Of a stretch of 64,000 nucleotides of DNA, positions 45,047 through 54,548 are shown in pieces. The notes below the pieces were generated by a model. That model did no database searches and was not told the origin of the DNA. It saw nothing but the letters and a program-made list of their open reading frames with translations. Location of the stretch: NCBI RefSeq assembly GCF_021654285.1, contig NZ_JAKFZS010000006.1, positions 62,001 through 126,000 of the forward strand, read 5' to 3'. Numbering within the stretch: the stretch's first letter is position 1; each line of letters begins with the position of its first letter. The translations under genes and the position numbers were made by a program. This stretch comes from Pseudoalteromonas luteoviolacea (GTDB lineage Bacteria; Pseudomonadota; Gammaproteobacteria; Enterobacterales; Alteromonadaceae).

Positions 45047-46666
45047 ATGTTGTGGTTCAAAAACCTTCCGCTATTTTATAAAGTTTGTCTGATCGTGGCT
45101 CTGTCCATTTCTGTCTTTATTATCAACTTAATCATAAACTTTGCCGCTTTTAAAAGTACGCAACAAGAGCTGTTATTGTTGGAGCAAAAAATATATAAAA
45201 CGGTTCAATTATCGACGATTAATAGCGTGCTTATCAAAAGAGCAGATGAGTTATTCAGTCAATCAGTGTCTTTTGCTGACAAAGATGTACTTGCTCAAGC
45301 GTCGCAGACAGTAGCAGAATTGACCGACAATATTGCCCAACTGGCTGATTTAGATGATAACAATCGGGCCATGCTTAACGAGCAACTCGTGGTGATCGAC
45401 CAGTATCGCACATTATCTGAAAAGCTGGCTGATGGGATGATCACAAACACCATTGATTTTAGTCAGTTACCTACGCTTGCAAAGCAAAAAGCCGATTTAT
45501 TTGAGCAAACAGATGCTGACTTAACAAACTACAGGGAAGTGGTCGGACAGTATTTTAAGGAAACCATTGAAAAAGCAAATCAAAGTGGTAACGATGGGCT
45601 TTGGATGTCGGTGCAAGCAGGTCTTGTGTTGAGCATTCTGTTATTGGTCGTGGCACTGTCTGTGGCGAAAAATATCAGTAGCACTGCGAATGCGCTGCGT
45701 TTATCTTTAAGGGAACTTGCTGATGGGAAAGGGAATTTAAATCAACGTCTAACCGTGATTGGCAAAGATGAGTTGGGGCGCACGGCATTTAACTTTAATA
45801 AGTTTATGGATACCTTAACAGAGTCCATTAAAGGCGTGATGGCAGTTTCTCAGCCTTTGCTGGATACGTCAAAAAAGCTAGTACACAGCACGGAAAATGT
45901 GCGTAACCTCACTGATGAGCAAGCGTCACAAGCTTCTCAAACTCAGCAATCTATTAATGAACTCATTCAGTCAATAACGAGCATTAGTGAAGCAGCCTCT
46001 GCGGCTAACACTGCGGCGCAAGAAACGGAAATTGAAGCGCAGAATGGCCTTAGGGCGGTATCTGATAATATTGCAAATTCTAAAGATTTAAATTTACAAA
46101 TTGGAGAGGCCGCAGATGCGGTCAATGATCTGGCTAAAGGCACAGATAGCGTTTCGTCGATTTTAGATGTAATAAGCTCAATTGCAGAACAAACAAATTT
46201 GTTAGCGCTAAACGCGGCGATTGAAGCGGCTAGAGCGGGTGAGCAAGGACGTGGTTTTGCTGTTGTGGCCGATGAAGTAAGAACGCTTGCATCAAGAACC
46301 GGTGATGCAACAACAGAAATACGCACTTTGCTGGACTCTCTACAAAATGCGGCTGATCGCAGTGTGAAGATGATGACGCAAGCCAATGATCAAGCCAGTA
46401 GTAATGAAACGCGTTCGCTTAACGCGGGGCAGGCGCTTGAGGAGATCCAAAGCAAGATAGCTAATATTACCATGATGAATAATCAAATTGCGTCTGCGGC
46501 GGAGCAGCAGAGCTCTGTTGCTAACATCGTTGCTGAGACGATTGAAAGAATGAATATTTCCCAGCAGCAAGTACATGCCTCGTTTTCTGATTTAGATGAG
46601 GTATCACATCAGCTACATGATGCTTCGGATCATTTAATGGAAGCAACAGGTAAGTTCAAGATGTGA
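45047..46666 (+). CDS. Methyl-accepting chemotaxis protein
   Basis: 539 residues: TM1 about 11-33, a periplasmic four-helix-type sensor to about 185, TM2 about 188-208, HAMP ('[19 protein letters not shown]'), and a signalling domain with the tip around 380-405 ([20 protein letters not shown], then [15 protein letters not shown]). AGGA lies 9 bases before ATG 45047. Divergent from the porin operon, which may supply the ligand route. Confidence 0.93.
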   Translation: MLWFKNLPLFYKVCLIVALSISVFIINLIINFAAFKSTQQELLLLEQKIYKTVQLSTINSVLIKRADELFSQSVSFADKDVLAQASQTVAELTDNIAQLADLDDNNRAMLNEQLVVIDQYRTLSEKLADGMITNTIDFSQLPTLAKQKADLFEQTDADLTNYREVVGQYFKETIEKANQSGNDGLWMSVQAGLVLSILLLVVALSVAKNISSTANALRLSLRELADGKGNLNQRLTVIGKDELGRTAFNFNKFMDTLTESIKGVMAVSQPLLDTSKKLVHSTENVRNLTDEQASQASQTQQSINELIQSITSISEAASAANTAAQETEIEAQNGLRAVSDNIANSKDLNLQIGEAADAVNDLAKGTDSVSSILDVISSIAEQTNLLALNAAIEAARAGEQGRGFAVVADEVRTLASRTGDATTEIRTLLDSLQNAADRSVKMMTQANDQASSNETRSLNAGQALEEIQSKIANITMMNNQIASAAEQQSSVANIVAETIERMNISQQQVHASFSDLDEVSHQLHDASDHLMEATGKFKM

Positions 46667-46813
46667 TCTTTTTTAGATTGAAACTCATCTTTGAATTTAT
46701 TTAAAAAGTTTGGACGATTAATATCCGTTACCCGTCATACTTGCAATGAGTGTAATTGTGAGGTGTTAAAGTTGGGTTTAGCCATTTACGGTTATGACCG
46801 CTTAGTTATTGTT

Positions 46814-47491
46814 ATGGCGAAAATTTTATTGTTTGAACGAAATGAAGCATTTGCAGATAAATTAGCTTTATATATCAATGGCGAAGGACATCAGTGCTAT
46901 CAGCTGAGAAATGAAAATCATATTGTAGATTGGATTTTATTGAACCACCCTGATCTTGTTATTCTCGACCAAGCTTCCTTTGTAGGTAATGCTATAAGGC
47001 TGTGCTCTGAAATATACTATTCATCTAGCACATTATTGATCATGACAAGCTGTAGTACACAAGGGGTAGATCAATTAATAGCGCTGGGTTCTGGCGCAGA
47101 TGATTTTATTTTTAAACCTTATTGCCCTGAAGAAATGTTGGCACGGGTCAACGCCATGTTACGCCGGTTACAAAAACTAGCTGCAATGCGCCATCGTGTT
47201 CAATTACTTGAGCACCACTTTAGGGTCAAATATGCGGATAAAGAAGTGCAGCTCACAGAGGTTGAATATAGTTTATTTCGCTTACTGCATAGCCATCCTC
47301 ATACCGTCTTTAACAGAGAGGATATTCGCAAACATATTTATAAAGATCATCGAGTTGTATCTGAAAATACAGTGAATAGCCACATTCGTAACCTACGTCG
47401 GAAGTTAAAGGTTATTTCCCCTCAACATATGTTGATTACTAGCGTTTATTCAGCGGGCTACAAATATCAACCATGCTTAGATCAGAAATGA
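46814..47491 (+). CDS. Orphan response regulator with altered receiver
   Basis: 225 residues from ATG 46814 (MAKILLFERNEAF). The receiver keeps D52 (LVILDQ) and the Lys of FKPYCPEE, but the usual acidic pair is E8/R9/N10, so metal-dependent phosphorylation may be impaired. The C-terminal winged helix is intact ('VQLTEVEYSLFRLLHSH', 'VSENTVNSHIRNLRRKL'). No kinase gene is adjacent. Lies between a chemoreceptor and an ECF sigma factor. Confidence 0.82.
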   Translation: MAKILLFERNEAFADKLALYINGEGHQCYQLRNENHIVDWILLNHPDLVILDQASFVGNAIRLCSEIYYSSSTLLIMTSCSTQGVDQLIALGSGADDFIFKPYCPEEMLARVNAMLRRLQKLAAMRHRVQLLEHHFRVKYADKEVQLTEVEYSLFRLLHSHPHTVFNREDIRKHIYKDHRVVSENTVNSHIRNLRRKLKVISPQHMLITSVYSAGYKYQPCLDQK

Positions 47492-47557
47492 GCGTAATTT
47501 GGGCACTCAGTATTGCGTTTTCGTAAATTTGGCTGACTTGTCATATTTAAGGGCACA

Positions 47558-48187
47558 GTGATAAAATCGCGCATCATTTGGCCATTTCATTGCCATCGTT
47601 TTACTTTTGAGCTAGAGAGCACGCACTTGTCTGAGACAGTAAAGACAACATCAAAAATCAGCCATTTAAAAAATCATTTGCTCACTAGTTTGTACCACAA
47701 ATACAGCCAAGAAATTTGTGCTTTTTTAAAAAGTAAGTTTGGCGAGCCACCAGACTCTGAAGATATAGTACAAGCAACATTTGAGCGCTTTTCCCGGCTT
47801 GAGCATCAAGATAAAATCGAAAATCACCGTGCATTTTTGTATAAAATGGCGCAAAACTTGGTGTTAGATTTTAAGCGTTCAGAAAAAACACGACAGCGCT
47901 ATATTGACGAACAAATCTCTGATCCTGATGTCAGTTTGGACGACAGAGAGCCTTCATTTGTTTTAAACAATAAGCAAAAACTGGCATTGATAGATAGAGC
48001 TTTAATGCAGCTTCCCGCGCAGCAGCGACAATTATTTCTGCTCAACAGAGTTCATCAAATGTCTTATGCCGAACTTGCCAGACGTTGCGAGATGTCGCAA
48101 ACAGAAGTAAAGCGTCAGGTCGCTAAAGCAGTGCTTGTTTGCAGTAATGCGTTAAATCACCAGACAAAGGTAAGTGCTAATGACTAA
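47558..48187 (+). CDS. ECF sigma factor (FecI type)
   Basis: 209 residues from GTG 47558; a TTG at 47627 is an alternative start that removes 23 non-family residues. Region 2 reads 'LYHKYSQEICAFLKSKFG' then DIVQATFERFSRL; region 4 'LMQLPAQQRQLFLLNRVHQMSYAELARRCEMSQTEVKRQV'. It overlaps the FecR-type regulator gene (ATG 48180), and a TonB-dependent receptor with an STN domain follows: the full set for FecIRA-type cell-surface signalling. Confidence 0.88.
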   Translation: MIKSRIIWPFHCHRFTFELESTHLSETVKTTSKISHLKNHLLTSLYHKYSQEICAFLKSKFGEPPDSEDIVQATFERFSRLEHQDKIENHRAFLYKMAQNLVLDFKRSEKTRQRYIDEQISDPDVSLDDREPSFVLNNKQKLALIDRALMQLPAQQRQLFLLNRVHQMSYAELARRCEMSQTEVKRQVAKAVLVCSNALNHQTKVSAND

Positions 48188-49238
48188 ACCTAATGATGTT
48201 TTCGGTACTATTGATACTGATTTAAATACAACATCTTCGAAGCAACTTATCGAACAACAGGCTACCAACTGGTTGCTCATTCAAGATGAATTGGATCTAG
48301 ACCAAAAAGTGCAATTTGAACAGTGGCTGATCATAGACCCCGAGCATGAGCGTATTTATAGATGCCTAGAGGAAGCGCTTTCATTAGTAGAGCAAGTACC
48401 GGTGGCACAAAGCTTAGATCCTGAAATGCTGGTTGCGCAATTAAAAAATTCGTCAAAAGTAACCATCAGTACTGATAAGTCAGCAGCGAATAACCGCGTA
48501 TATCGTTGGTTTGCTGTTGCGGCGAGTGTCATGTTGATATCTATGTTGGGTTGGTTTGGGTTAGAGCAACAAAAGGTGAGCCCTGTAATAGCACAGCAGA
48601 TATATCAAACTGAAACAGCGCAAGTTGAAACCCATTCGTTAGCGGATGGCAGTGTAGTGACGCTTGGCCCTGATAGCAAGTTGTTGGTGTCTATGTCAAA
48701 TCAAGCACGGTCATTGAAGTTACTTTCCGGTGAAGGGTATTTTGATGTTGTTAGTGATAAAGCTCGGCCCTTTATTGTCTCATCTGGCCAAGTGGCTATT
48801 ACCGTAATAGGCACAGAGTTCAATGTGCGTTTCAATCCGAGCTCGATCCAAGTGGCGGTTGCACAGGGGAAAGTTGAAGTGGAGCTGCAAGACTGGCATG
48901 CCAAACTTCAAGCAGGAGAGGTCATTATTGCAGACAATAGCAGAGGGTTGAGTGAAGTTACGTCAATTGATCCGACGTTGATTGATGACTGGCTGCAAGG
49001 TCAGTTGATTTATCAAGATGCGCCTCTGGGGCATATTGTCGCTCAGCTAAATCGGTATTACGCTGGCCAGATCATTGTGGTTGGTGAAGATGTAGAACAG
49101 CTGAGAGTCACAGCCTCATTTTCAACTCAAGATATCCCGTCTGTGATACAAGATCTGGCTGCGATGTTGTCATTAGAATACACGCAGTCAGGGGACACAT
49201 GGTTACTTACGAAGCCTGCCATGATTAAAACGAATTAA
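48180..49238 (+). CDS. FecR-family sigma regulator
   Basis: 352 residues from ATG 48180 (AAGG about 9 bases before), overlapping the sigma gene by 8 bp. N-terminal DUF4880-type cytoplasmic segment ('ATNWLLIQDELDLDQKVQFEQWLI'), one TM about 104-122 (WFAVAASVMLISMLGWFGL), periplasmic FecR domain ('LADGSVVTLGPDSKLLV', 'LLSGEGYFDVV', 'VIGTEFNVRF', 'VAQGKVEVEL') and a C-terminal STN-like segment. It passes the signal from the outer-membrane receptor to the sigma factor. Confidence 0.92.
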   Translation: MTKPNDVFGTIDTDLNTTSSKQLIEQQATNWLLIQDELDLDQKVQFEQWLIIDPEHERIYRCLEEALSLVEQVPVAQSLDPEMLVAQLKNSSKVTISTDKSAANNRVYRWFAVAASVMLISMLGWFGLEQQKVSPVIAQQIYQTETAQVETHSLADGSVVTLGPDSKLLVSMSNQARSLKLLSGEGYFDVVSDKARPFIVSSGQVAITVIGTEFNVRFNPSSIQVAVAQGKVEVELQDWHAKLQAGEVIIADNSRGLSEVTSIDPTLIDDWLQGQLIYQDAPLGHIVAQLNRYYAGQIIVVGEDVEQLRVTASFSTQDIPSVIQDLAAMLSLEYTQSGDTWLLTKPAMIKTN

Positions 49239-49250
49239 TGTAAGAGTGTA

Positions 49251-52082
49251 ATGCGAAATCTATTTTTATTGTTGAGTGGTCTGCAGTTAAGCACATTAGC
49301 AACTGCAAGTGAGCAAAGTATTCGTGTTGATATTGAGCCTCAGCCCCTAGTCCAAGCGTTATTTCACGTGGCTAAGCAAAGTGAGCAATCTATTTTTACT
49401 CAGCCCGCTTTACTGAAAGGCTACCAAACGGCACAAGTGAAAGGCCAATTTACACTTGATGAACTACTTCAAATATTGCTAAAAGATACTGGTCTTAAAG
49501 TTAAGCAAGCCAGTTCTGGCTACATTGTTTATCGGCCAAAACAGGCAGATGATACCAAAAGGAAAAAGCGTAAATCTGGGTCTAAAAATAATAGTGAGAT
49601 CGAAAGAATAAGCGTATTAGGTCAAAAGGGAGCAAGCACTGAGGCGGTGTGGCTGAAGCACAACTATCAAGTGGGTCTTGTTGATTTAATTGCTGCGGAT
49701 GATATTGGCGAGCTGCCGGATATTAATGTCGCCGATTCATATCGCCGCATTGTCGGTGTGCACACCATCAATGATTCAGATGAGGGCCAGCTAGTGACTG
49801 TTCGAGGTGTGCAATCAGGCATGAATTCCGTCACGCTAGATGGCATGGCCCTTGCCAGTGACAGACAGCATACTCGAGGCGTTAATTTAGAAACTATTCC
49901 GGCCTCTTCAGTGGGCCAGCTGTGGCTGTATAAAACGCCAGATGTGAGCTTTAATGGCAACTCTGTTGGGGCGGTGATGGATCTTAAGAGTTACAGTGCT
50001 TTTGATAAACGCTCCCCACACTTCAGGTTTGATGCTGAATTATCTCAGTATAGTTATCAAGATGTGCCCGATGACGACGACAAGTTGGGCTTAAATATAC
50101 GTAGCCAATACAGCCGTGTTTTTGGGCAAGATTCACAGTTCGGTTTGGTTGCATTTGGTATGTATTCAGAAAAATCACGAGACCAAAGCAACCTCAGTAA
50201 TCAATATCATGTCAATAAACAGGGGCAAGCGTTTATTAGTCGCTCCCGCCAATCGGCATATTCAAATGTCTGGGTACGTCAGGGCGGTTCAATCAAGCTT
50301 GAAGCGGTGCCAACAGAGCAAAGCTATGGGTTTTGGCATAGTTATTATTACCAACAAACAGAGAATGAGCCGCGTAATAGCTTTGCATTTGAGCAAGTGC
50401 CCAGAACGCCAGTAAAAGTAAGTCGAAATCAGGCAGAGATTGAACAGGCCGATTTGGTGCTGGATACCATCTACAGAGACACTACACGAAGACAGCTTGG
50501 CAGTCATATACATTTTAAAAATGAGCTTAGCTCACGTCAAAACCTCAGCTTTGATATTGCTTACAGTGAAGCTAGCTCAGATAGGCAAGATGAAGAAAGT
50601 GTGTGGCAAAGCGCAAGCAACCCAGAAGAATATCACTTGTTGGGGTATCAATATACGGGGTTTGACAGCGATAGGAGCTGGTCAGTAAACGATCCTCGTT
50701 TTGCACAGAGCCCGCATGCCATAAAGTTTGACGAATTTGAGTTACAACGCAGAGAAAATAACAACACCATATTAGACTCACGAGTATTGTATAGCTGGCA
50801 TGCCGGTGGCAGCAGGTTGGGTTGGAGTGTTAAGTCTGGACTGCGCTATACACACAGCAAGGTGCGATCTAATAGAGATGTAAATCGATACGATGTCAAA
50901 AAAGATATCTCAATTGGCAAGCTTGTTGGTGAAAGCAGGTATTCGGTAGATGCTTTTGGACTTAATTTACCTTGGTTGTCTAATGAGTATGTAAGTAATT
51001 ACTTTTATGGTAATTTCAACGATTTTCAGTTAAACAACAATGCCAGTGAGTTTGCAAGCTTGAGGCATGACTTTAATAGCGTCGATAAAGTCAGTGCTGC
51101 ACATTTGGAGTTAATTAACCAATCTGATAAGTGGCGCTGGTCTATCGGTGCTCGTTACGAGTCATGGCAGCAAGAAACGCAAGGGCAAGATATTAATATG
51201 AATACCCGAAGCGTGATGCCCAATACACTTTCTCTGAAAGACTCACAGTGGTTGGGCGTATTACGCGGTCGCTATGATATCGCTGACAATTGGCGCATAT
51301 TTGCCAGTGTTGGGCAAAGCGTTGCGAGACCAGATTATTTTGCCAGCAATAACCTAAACTCTGTGAATGAAAGGCGCGACTATACCGTTATTAAACGAAG
51401 CGATCCAAACTTAAAAACCAGCCTTGCAGAGAGTTGGGACTTATCAACTGAGTACTATTGGCGAGATGGCAATCTGGCCTCAATGGCGCTATTTAAAAAG
51501 TATATTGATGACACCGCAGTGGATACGCGCACAGTACTGGGTGAGCAAGATAACAAAGTGATACTTGAGCAAAAGTCTAACTATGGTCAATCTGAAGTCA
51601 ATGGCGTTGAACTCAGTTTAACACTGCAGGATTGGTCTGCATGGTCAAAGCACTTAAGAGGTTTCGGGCTGGTGGCAAATGCGACGATTTTGTCTCATGA
51701 GGTTTGCTACGAAATACCCAATAAAGCGGTGTCTTGCTTAGACTACCAATTTGGTCAAGCTGATAAAACGGCGAACGTGATTGCACATTATCGATTTGGT
51801 GGCAGCAAAACCGAGATCCGTTTGGGCTATCATTACGCTGGTGAGTACTCACCTTACCAGCCATTACCGCTTACTGCTCAAACCCGAGAGGTGTGGCAAG
51901 CCTTTTCACAATGGGACATGCAGCTGCGCTATGACGTCAACAAAAACTGGGTGATGAAAGCCAAAGTACGCAATCTCACCAACGAAAAGCGTCGCAGTAT
52001 GACAGGTGAACATCAACACATGTTGGCCAGTGAAATTGAATTTGGCCGCTCTGTTTGGTTTGGGTTCTCTTACCGAGGGTAA
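49251..52082 (+). CDS. TonB-dependent receptor with N-terminal STN signalling domain
   Basis: 943 residues. Signal peptide (first ~19), STN domain about 22-98 ('IRVDIEPQPLVQALFHVAKQSEQ', 'TLDELLQILLKDTGLKVK'), a basic linker (KRKKRKSGSKNN), a TonB-box-like ISVLG, the plug with 'LVTVRGVQSGMNSVTLDGM' and a 22-strand barrel with the C-terminal 'GRSVWFGFSYRG'. The plug style resembles the carbohydrate-type (Caulobacter-like) receptors more than classical siderophore ones. It starts 12 bp after the FecR gene. No iron-uptake or sugar-use genes nearby, so the ligand is open. Confidence 0.92.
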   Translation: MRNLFLLLSGLQLSTLATASEQSIRVDIEPQPLVQALFHVAKQSEQSIFTQPALLKGYQTAQVKGQFTLDELLQILLKDTGLKVKQASSGYIVYRPKQADDTKRKKRKSGSKNNSEIERISVLGQKGASTEAVWLKHNYQVGLVDLIAADDIGELPDINVADSYRRIVGVHTINDSDEGQLVTVRGVQSGMNSVTLDGMALASDRQHTRGVNLETIPASSVGQLWLYKTPDVSFNGNSVGAVMDLKSYSAFDKRSPHFRFDAELSQYSYQDVPDDDDKLGLNIRSQYSRVFGQDSQFGLVAFGMYSEKSRDQSNLSNQYHVNKQGQAFISRSRQSAYSNVWVRQGGSIKLEAVPTEQSYGFWHSYYYQQTENEPRNSFAFEQVPRTPVKVSRNQAEIEQADLVLDTIYRDTTRRQLGSHIHFKNELSSRQNLSFDIAYSEASSDRQDEESVWQSASNPEEYHLLGYQYTGFDSDRSWSVNDPRFAQSPHAIKFDEFELQRRENNNTILDSRVLYSWHAGGSRLGWSVKSGLRYTHSKVRSNRDVNRYDVKKDISIGKLVGESRYSVDAFGLNLPWLSNEYVSNYFYGNFNDFQLNNNASEFASLRHDFNSVDKVSAAHLELINQSDKWRWSIGARYESWQQETQGQDINMNTRSVMPNTLSLKDSQWLGVLRGRYDIADNWRIFASVGQSVARPDYFASNNLNSVNERRDYTVIKRSDPNLKTSLAESWDLSTEYYWRDGNLASMALFKKYIDDTAVDTRTVLGEQDNKVILEQKSNYGQSEVNGVELSLTLQDWSAWSKHLRGFGLVANATILSHEVCYEIPNKAVSCLDYQFGQADKTANVIAHYRFGGSKTEIRLGYHYAGEYSPYQPLPLTAQTREVWQAFSQWDMQLRYDVNKNWVMKAKVRNLTNEKRRSMTGEHQHMLASEIEFGRSVWFGFSYRG

Positions 52083-52101
52083 TAGAGCTTATGAGTTATC
52101 A

Positions 52102-52126
52102 AAGCCCGATAGTTCGGGCTTTTTTA
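52102..52126 (+). terminator. Rho-independent terminator after the TonB-dependent receptor
   Basis: AAAGCCCGA - TAGT - TCGGGCTTT with a run of six T (52121-52126). The nine-base stem is perfect. On the minus strand the same hairpin is followed by TTTG only, so it mainly serves the plus-strand receptor gene; the convergent 703-residue-protein gene ends 18 bp beyond. Confidence 0.93.
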
Positions 52127-52143
52127 ATTTCTAAGTTAATTAT

Positions 52144-54255
52144 TTAATGTGGTGATTGATACACCATGACTTCCCATTGCTGATGCTGTGCACCTATATG
52201 ATTACTGAGTGTAGGGTGGTTGATGTAAGTCCAAGCCACTTTGCCATCACCAATGTAGATCAGGTCATCTAGGCCACCCCAACCATAATCTGTGAATGAT
52301 AATGTTTCAGTGAGTTTGTCACCTTGCTCATTAATTTCAACCAAGTGATATGTTTTTGGTATGAGCGCGCGGTCGGAGCCAAGCGGCTGCAAGCTTTGGT
52401 TGTCATCAACGCATTGGAACTTGGCATAGCCCAGTAAAAATCGACCATTATGCAGGTTGACCAATTGCGGATTTGAGTATTGGCAATTATTATCGACCAC
52501 TAGCCAACGTGTGGAACTGGTTTGATCTTCTCTAGGTGTATTCCTGCTGCCACCAATTGGAATGCCAAATAAGCCAATTCTTGTGGCGCTGGTGCTGTCC
52601 ATGTGTTTTTCGCCCATTAAGTTTTGTGTCGGAACAAGTGGGTAGTGCTCAATTTTGATTTCATTGTGGCGTAGCGCAGATAAGTAATCTAACTCACAGT
52701 TTGAGAATATCCCTTTTTTTAAACAGTTGGTACGGTAAACATCTTCTTTTGGTGTGATATTTAAATGTGCTATGAAGTTTCTAAGGTCTGATTCAGCCAC
52801 TTTCTTTGGGGCTACAGCAACAGACAGGCCGTAATTGTCACGAACAGGCACAAAGTTATGTATACCGCCTCGAGTAAAAGATGCGTTGTTTGCAGGAACA
52901 GTAAATAGATATGTGCCAGGACCTCGGTTAGAGTTTGCTTCAGATTTTATGGCGAGCAACCCGTGTGCACGTTTTGGAGATTTTTTATGGGGTTTGACAG
53001 CTTTTGAGAACTCTTTATCGGTCATATCTGTCGTACACACCGCACCAAACTGGTCGTTGTTGGGGTCATAATAGCCACGAATATGTAGTACATGTCCTTT
53101 GCCGCAGTTCCACTCCCAGCCACGTTCATTATAGTCGATCTTGAGAGTCGTTCCTTCGCGCTGTAACACGATAAGCTGCGCTGACTTATGTTTGGTACCA
53201 TTAATATGGTTAAACACCGCAGCTACATTGGCGATGGCATAGCTTTGGTCCTTTTCTGAATAGTTTAATGACACGTTTCCTAGGTGTTGAGACTTCATTT
53301 TCGTCGCTACATAGGCATCGTACTCGTGGTTAAGGGGCTCGTTGTGCCATTCCAGTAGCCAGGCCTCGGTGTTTTCATTTTTCGCCATCGCTTCGACACA
53401 CGTTAGAAATTGCGCTTTTTGCTCATTATTCGGCAAAGCGTTTAGTAAGTATTGCCATCTATCTTGTTGTTTAAACGCATTGCCTTGTACGACACTAGAG
53501 AAGGATTTGAGCTTTTTTCGATTTGCCCCATATTGATTAACCAAGGTGTCGATATAAGGTGTAACAGACAGGGTATTATATGGGTTATTGTCCAAACACT
53601 GAGAAACATAATAGCGGTTGCTGGCTATCAGTGAGGACAGTGTCATGGGGGATTTTCGTGATTTTCGAATACTTAAATCATGCATTGCTCTGTCAATGGT
53701 GGCGTGATTATCGGCGTGTTTATTGACAAAATTTCCTTTTGTTTGAGCTGGTAAATCAATCACATGCTCATCCCGCTCAGATGCGCCATGCGGCTTTTCA
53801 CACACCACGGCAATGCGCTTGCAGTCCTTACTCACGCTAATGCCATGGCTTGCAATGCACTCATTGAGCACACGTTGGTTTTCTGTGTTTTCAAAGATGC
53901 CGCTTTGTGGGTTGAATTTGAGCTCGTAGACCGCGCCAAATCTGGGTGATTGTGTATCACCGCTGATTGATTGAACGGTTGTAGATACAAACATACTGGG
54001 CGAATCTGTATGGGTATTGCAGCTGGCGATATAGTTGCGGTGGGGGATTTGTACTTGCTGCTGTTTTATCTCTTGCGCGGTTCGGCCAATATAGTGGGCA
54101 ACGGCAGGTCTCTCTTTGGCGTTGAACATATTATCTGGCAGTGAAACCATCGCACTACTCACCCTACCAGTAGCGTCGTTTGTCGTTGCGTGGCAGGCCA
54201 GTGAGGTGAAAAGTGCAGTGACTAATAAGGATGACTTAAACTCTGTTCTAAACAT
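52144..54255 (-). CDS. Unknown secreted protein, 703 residues
   Basis: A signal peptide (MFRTEFKSSLLVTALFTSLACHA) is followed by about 680 residues with some 15 scattered cysteines (e.g. CLKKGIFSNCELDY, 'WEWNCGKGHVLH', 'DNNCQYSNPQ'), which suggests disulfides in the periplasm or outside. Short motifs with beta-propeller-like rhythm occur near the end ('NPQLVNLHNGRFLLGYAKFQC', 'LIYIGDGKVAWTYINHP'). No family recognised. It carries PLGSDRA, also present in the small secreted protein at 56926-57225. Convergent with the TonB-dependent receptor gene. Confidence 0.75.
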   Translation of the reverse strand: MFRTEFKSSLLVTALFTSLACHATTNDATGRVSSAMVSLPDNMFNAKERPAVAHYIGRTAQEIKQQQVQIPHRNYIASCNTHTDSPSMFVSTTVQSISGDTQSPRFGAVYELKFNPQSGIFENTENQRVLNECIASHGISVSKDCKRIAVVCEKPHGASERDEHVIDLPAQTKGNFVNKHADNHATIDRAMHDLSIRKSRKSPMTLSSLIASNRYYVSQCLDNNPYNTLSVTPYIDTLVNQYGANRKKLKSFSSVVQGNAFKQQDRWQYLLNALPNNEQKAQFLTCVEAMAKNENTEAWLLEWHNEPLNHEYDAYVATKMKSQHLGNVSLNYSEKDQSYAIANVAAVFNHINGTKHKSAQLIVLQREGTTLKIDYNERGWEWNCGKGHVLHIRGYYDPNNDQFGAVCTTDMTDKEFSKAVKPHKKSPKRAHGLLAIKSEANSNRGPGTYLFTVPANNASFTRGGIHNFVPVRDNYGLSVAVAPKKVAESDLRNFIAHLNITPKEDVYRTNCLKKGIFSNCELDYLSALRHNEIKIEHYPLVPTQNLMGEKHMDSTSATRIGLFGIPIGGSRNTPREDQTSSTRWLVVDNNCQYSNPQLVNLHNGRFLLGYAKFQCVDDNQSLQPLGSDRALIPKTYHLVEINEQGDKLTETLSFTDYGWGGLDDLIYIGDGKVAWTYINHPTLSNHIGAQHQQWEVMVYQSPH

Positions 54256-54500
54256 CAGACATTCCCTCTTTATAATTAAAACTCATTGCTTGGATACCTG
54301 TTTTGATGCGTGTAAAACAGGCGATGACAGCCTGAGTATACTGACGAGTAAGAAGGAAAAAATGGCTCGCAGTAATGTTGCATACAATCTGCATAATTGA
54401 CGCAGATTTCTGCACATTTTGCAGGTTTTTTAGTGATTTTATATGAGGTTATTTGCTTATGTTTGGAAGAACAGATGTGCGTTTGGCTGAGTATAGAAAT

Positions 54501-54525
54501 AAAAAAGCCCCGCATGAGCAGGGCT
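54501..54525 (-). terminator. Rho-independent terminator of the RTX-repeat gene
   Basis: On the minus strand AGCCCTGC - TCAT - GCGGGGCT (one mismatch) is followed by TTTTTT (54506-54501). It lies 24 bp past the stop of the RTX-like gene. Confidence 0.88.
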
Positions 54526-54548
54526 AAATAGTGATTTTTTAACTCGTA

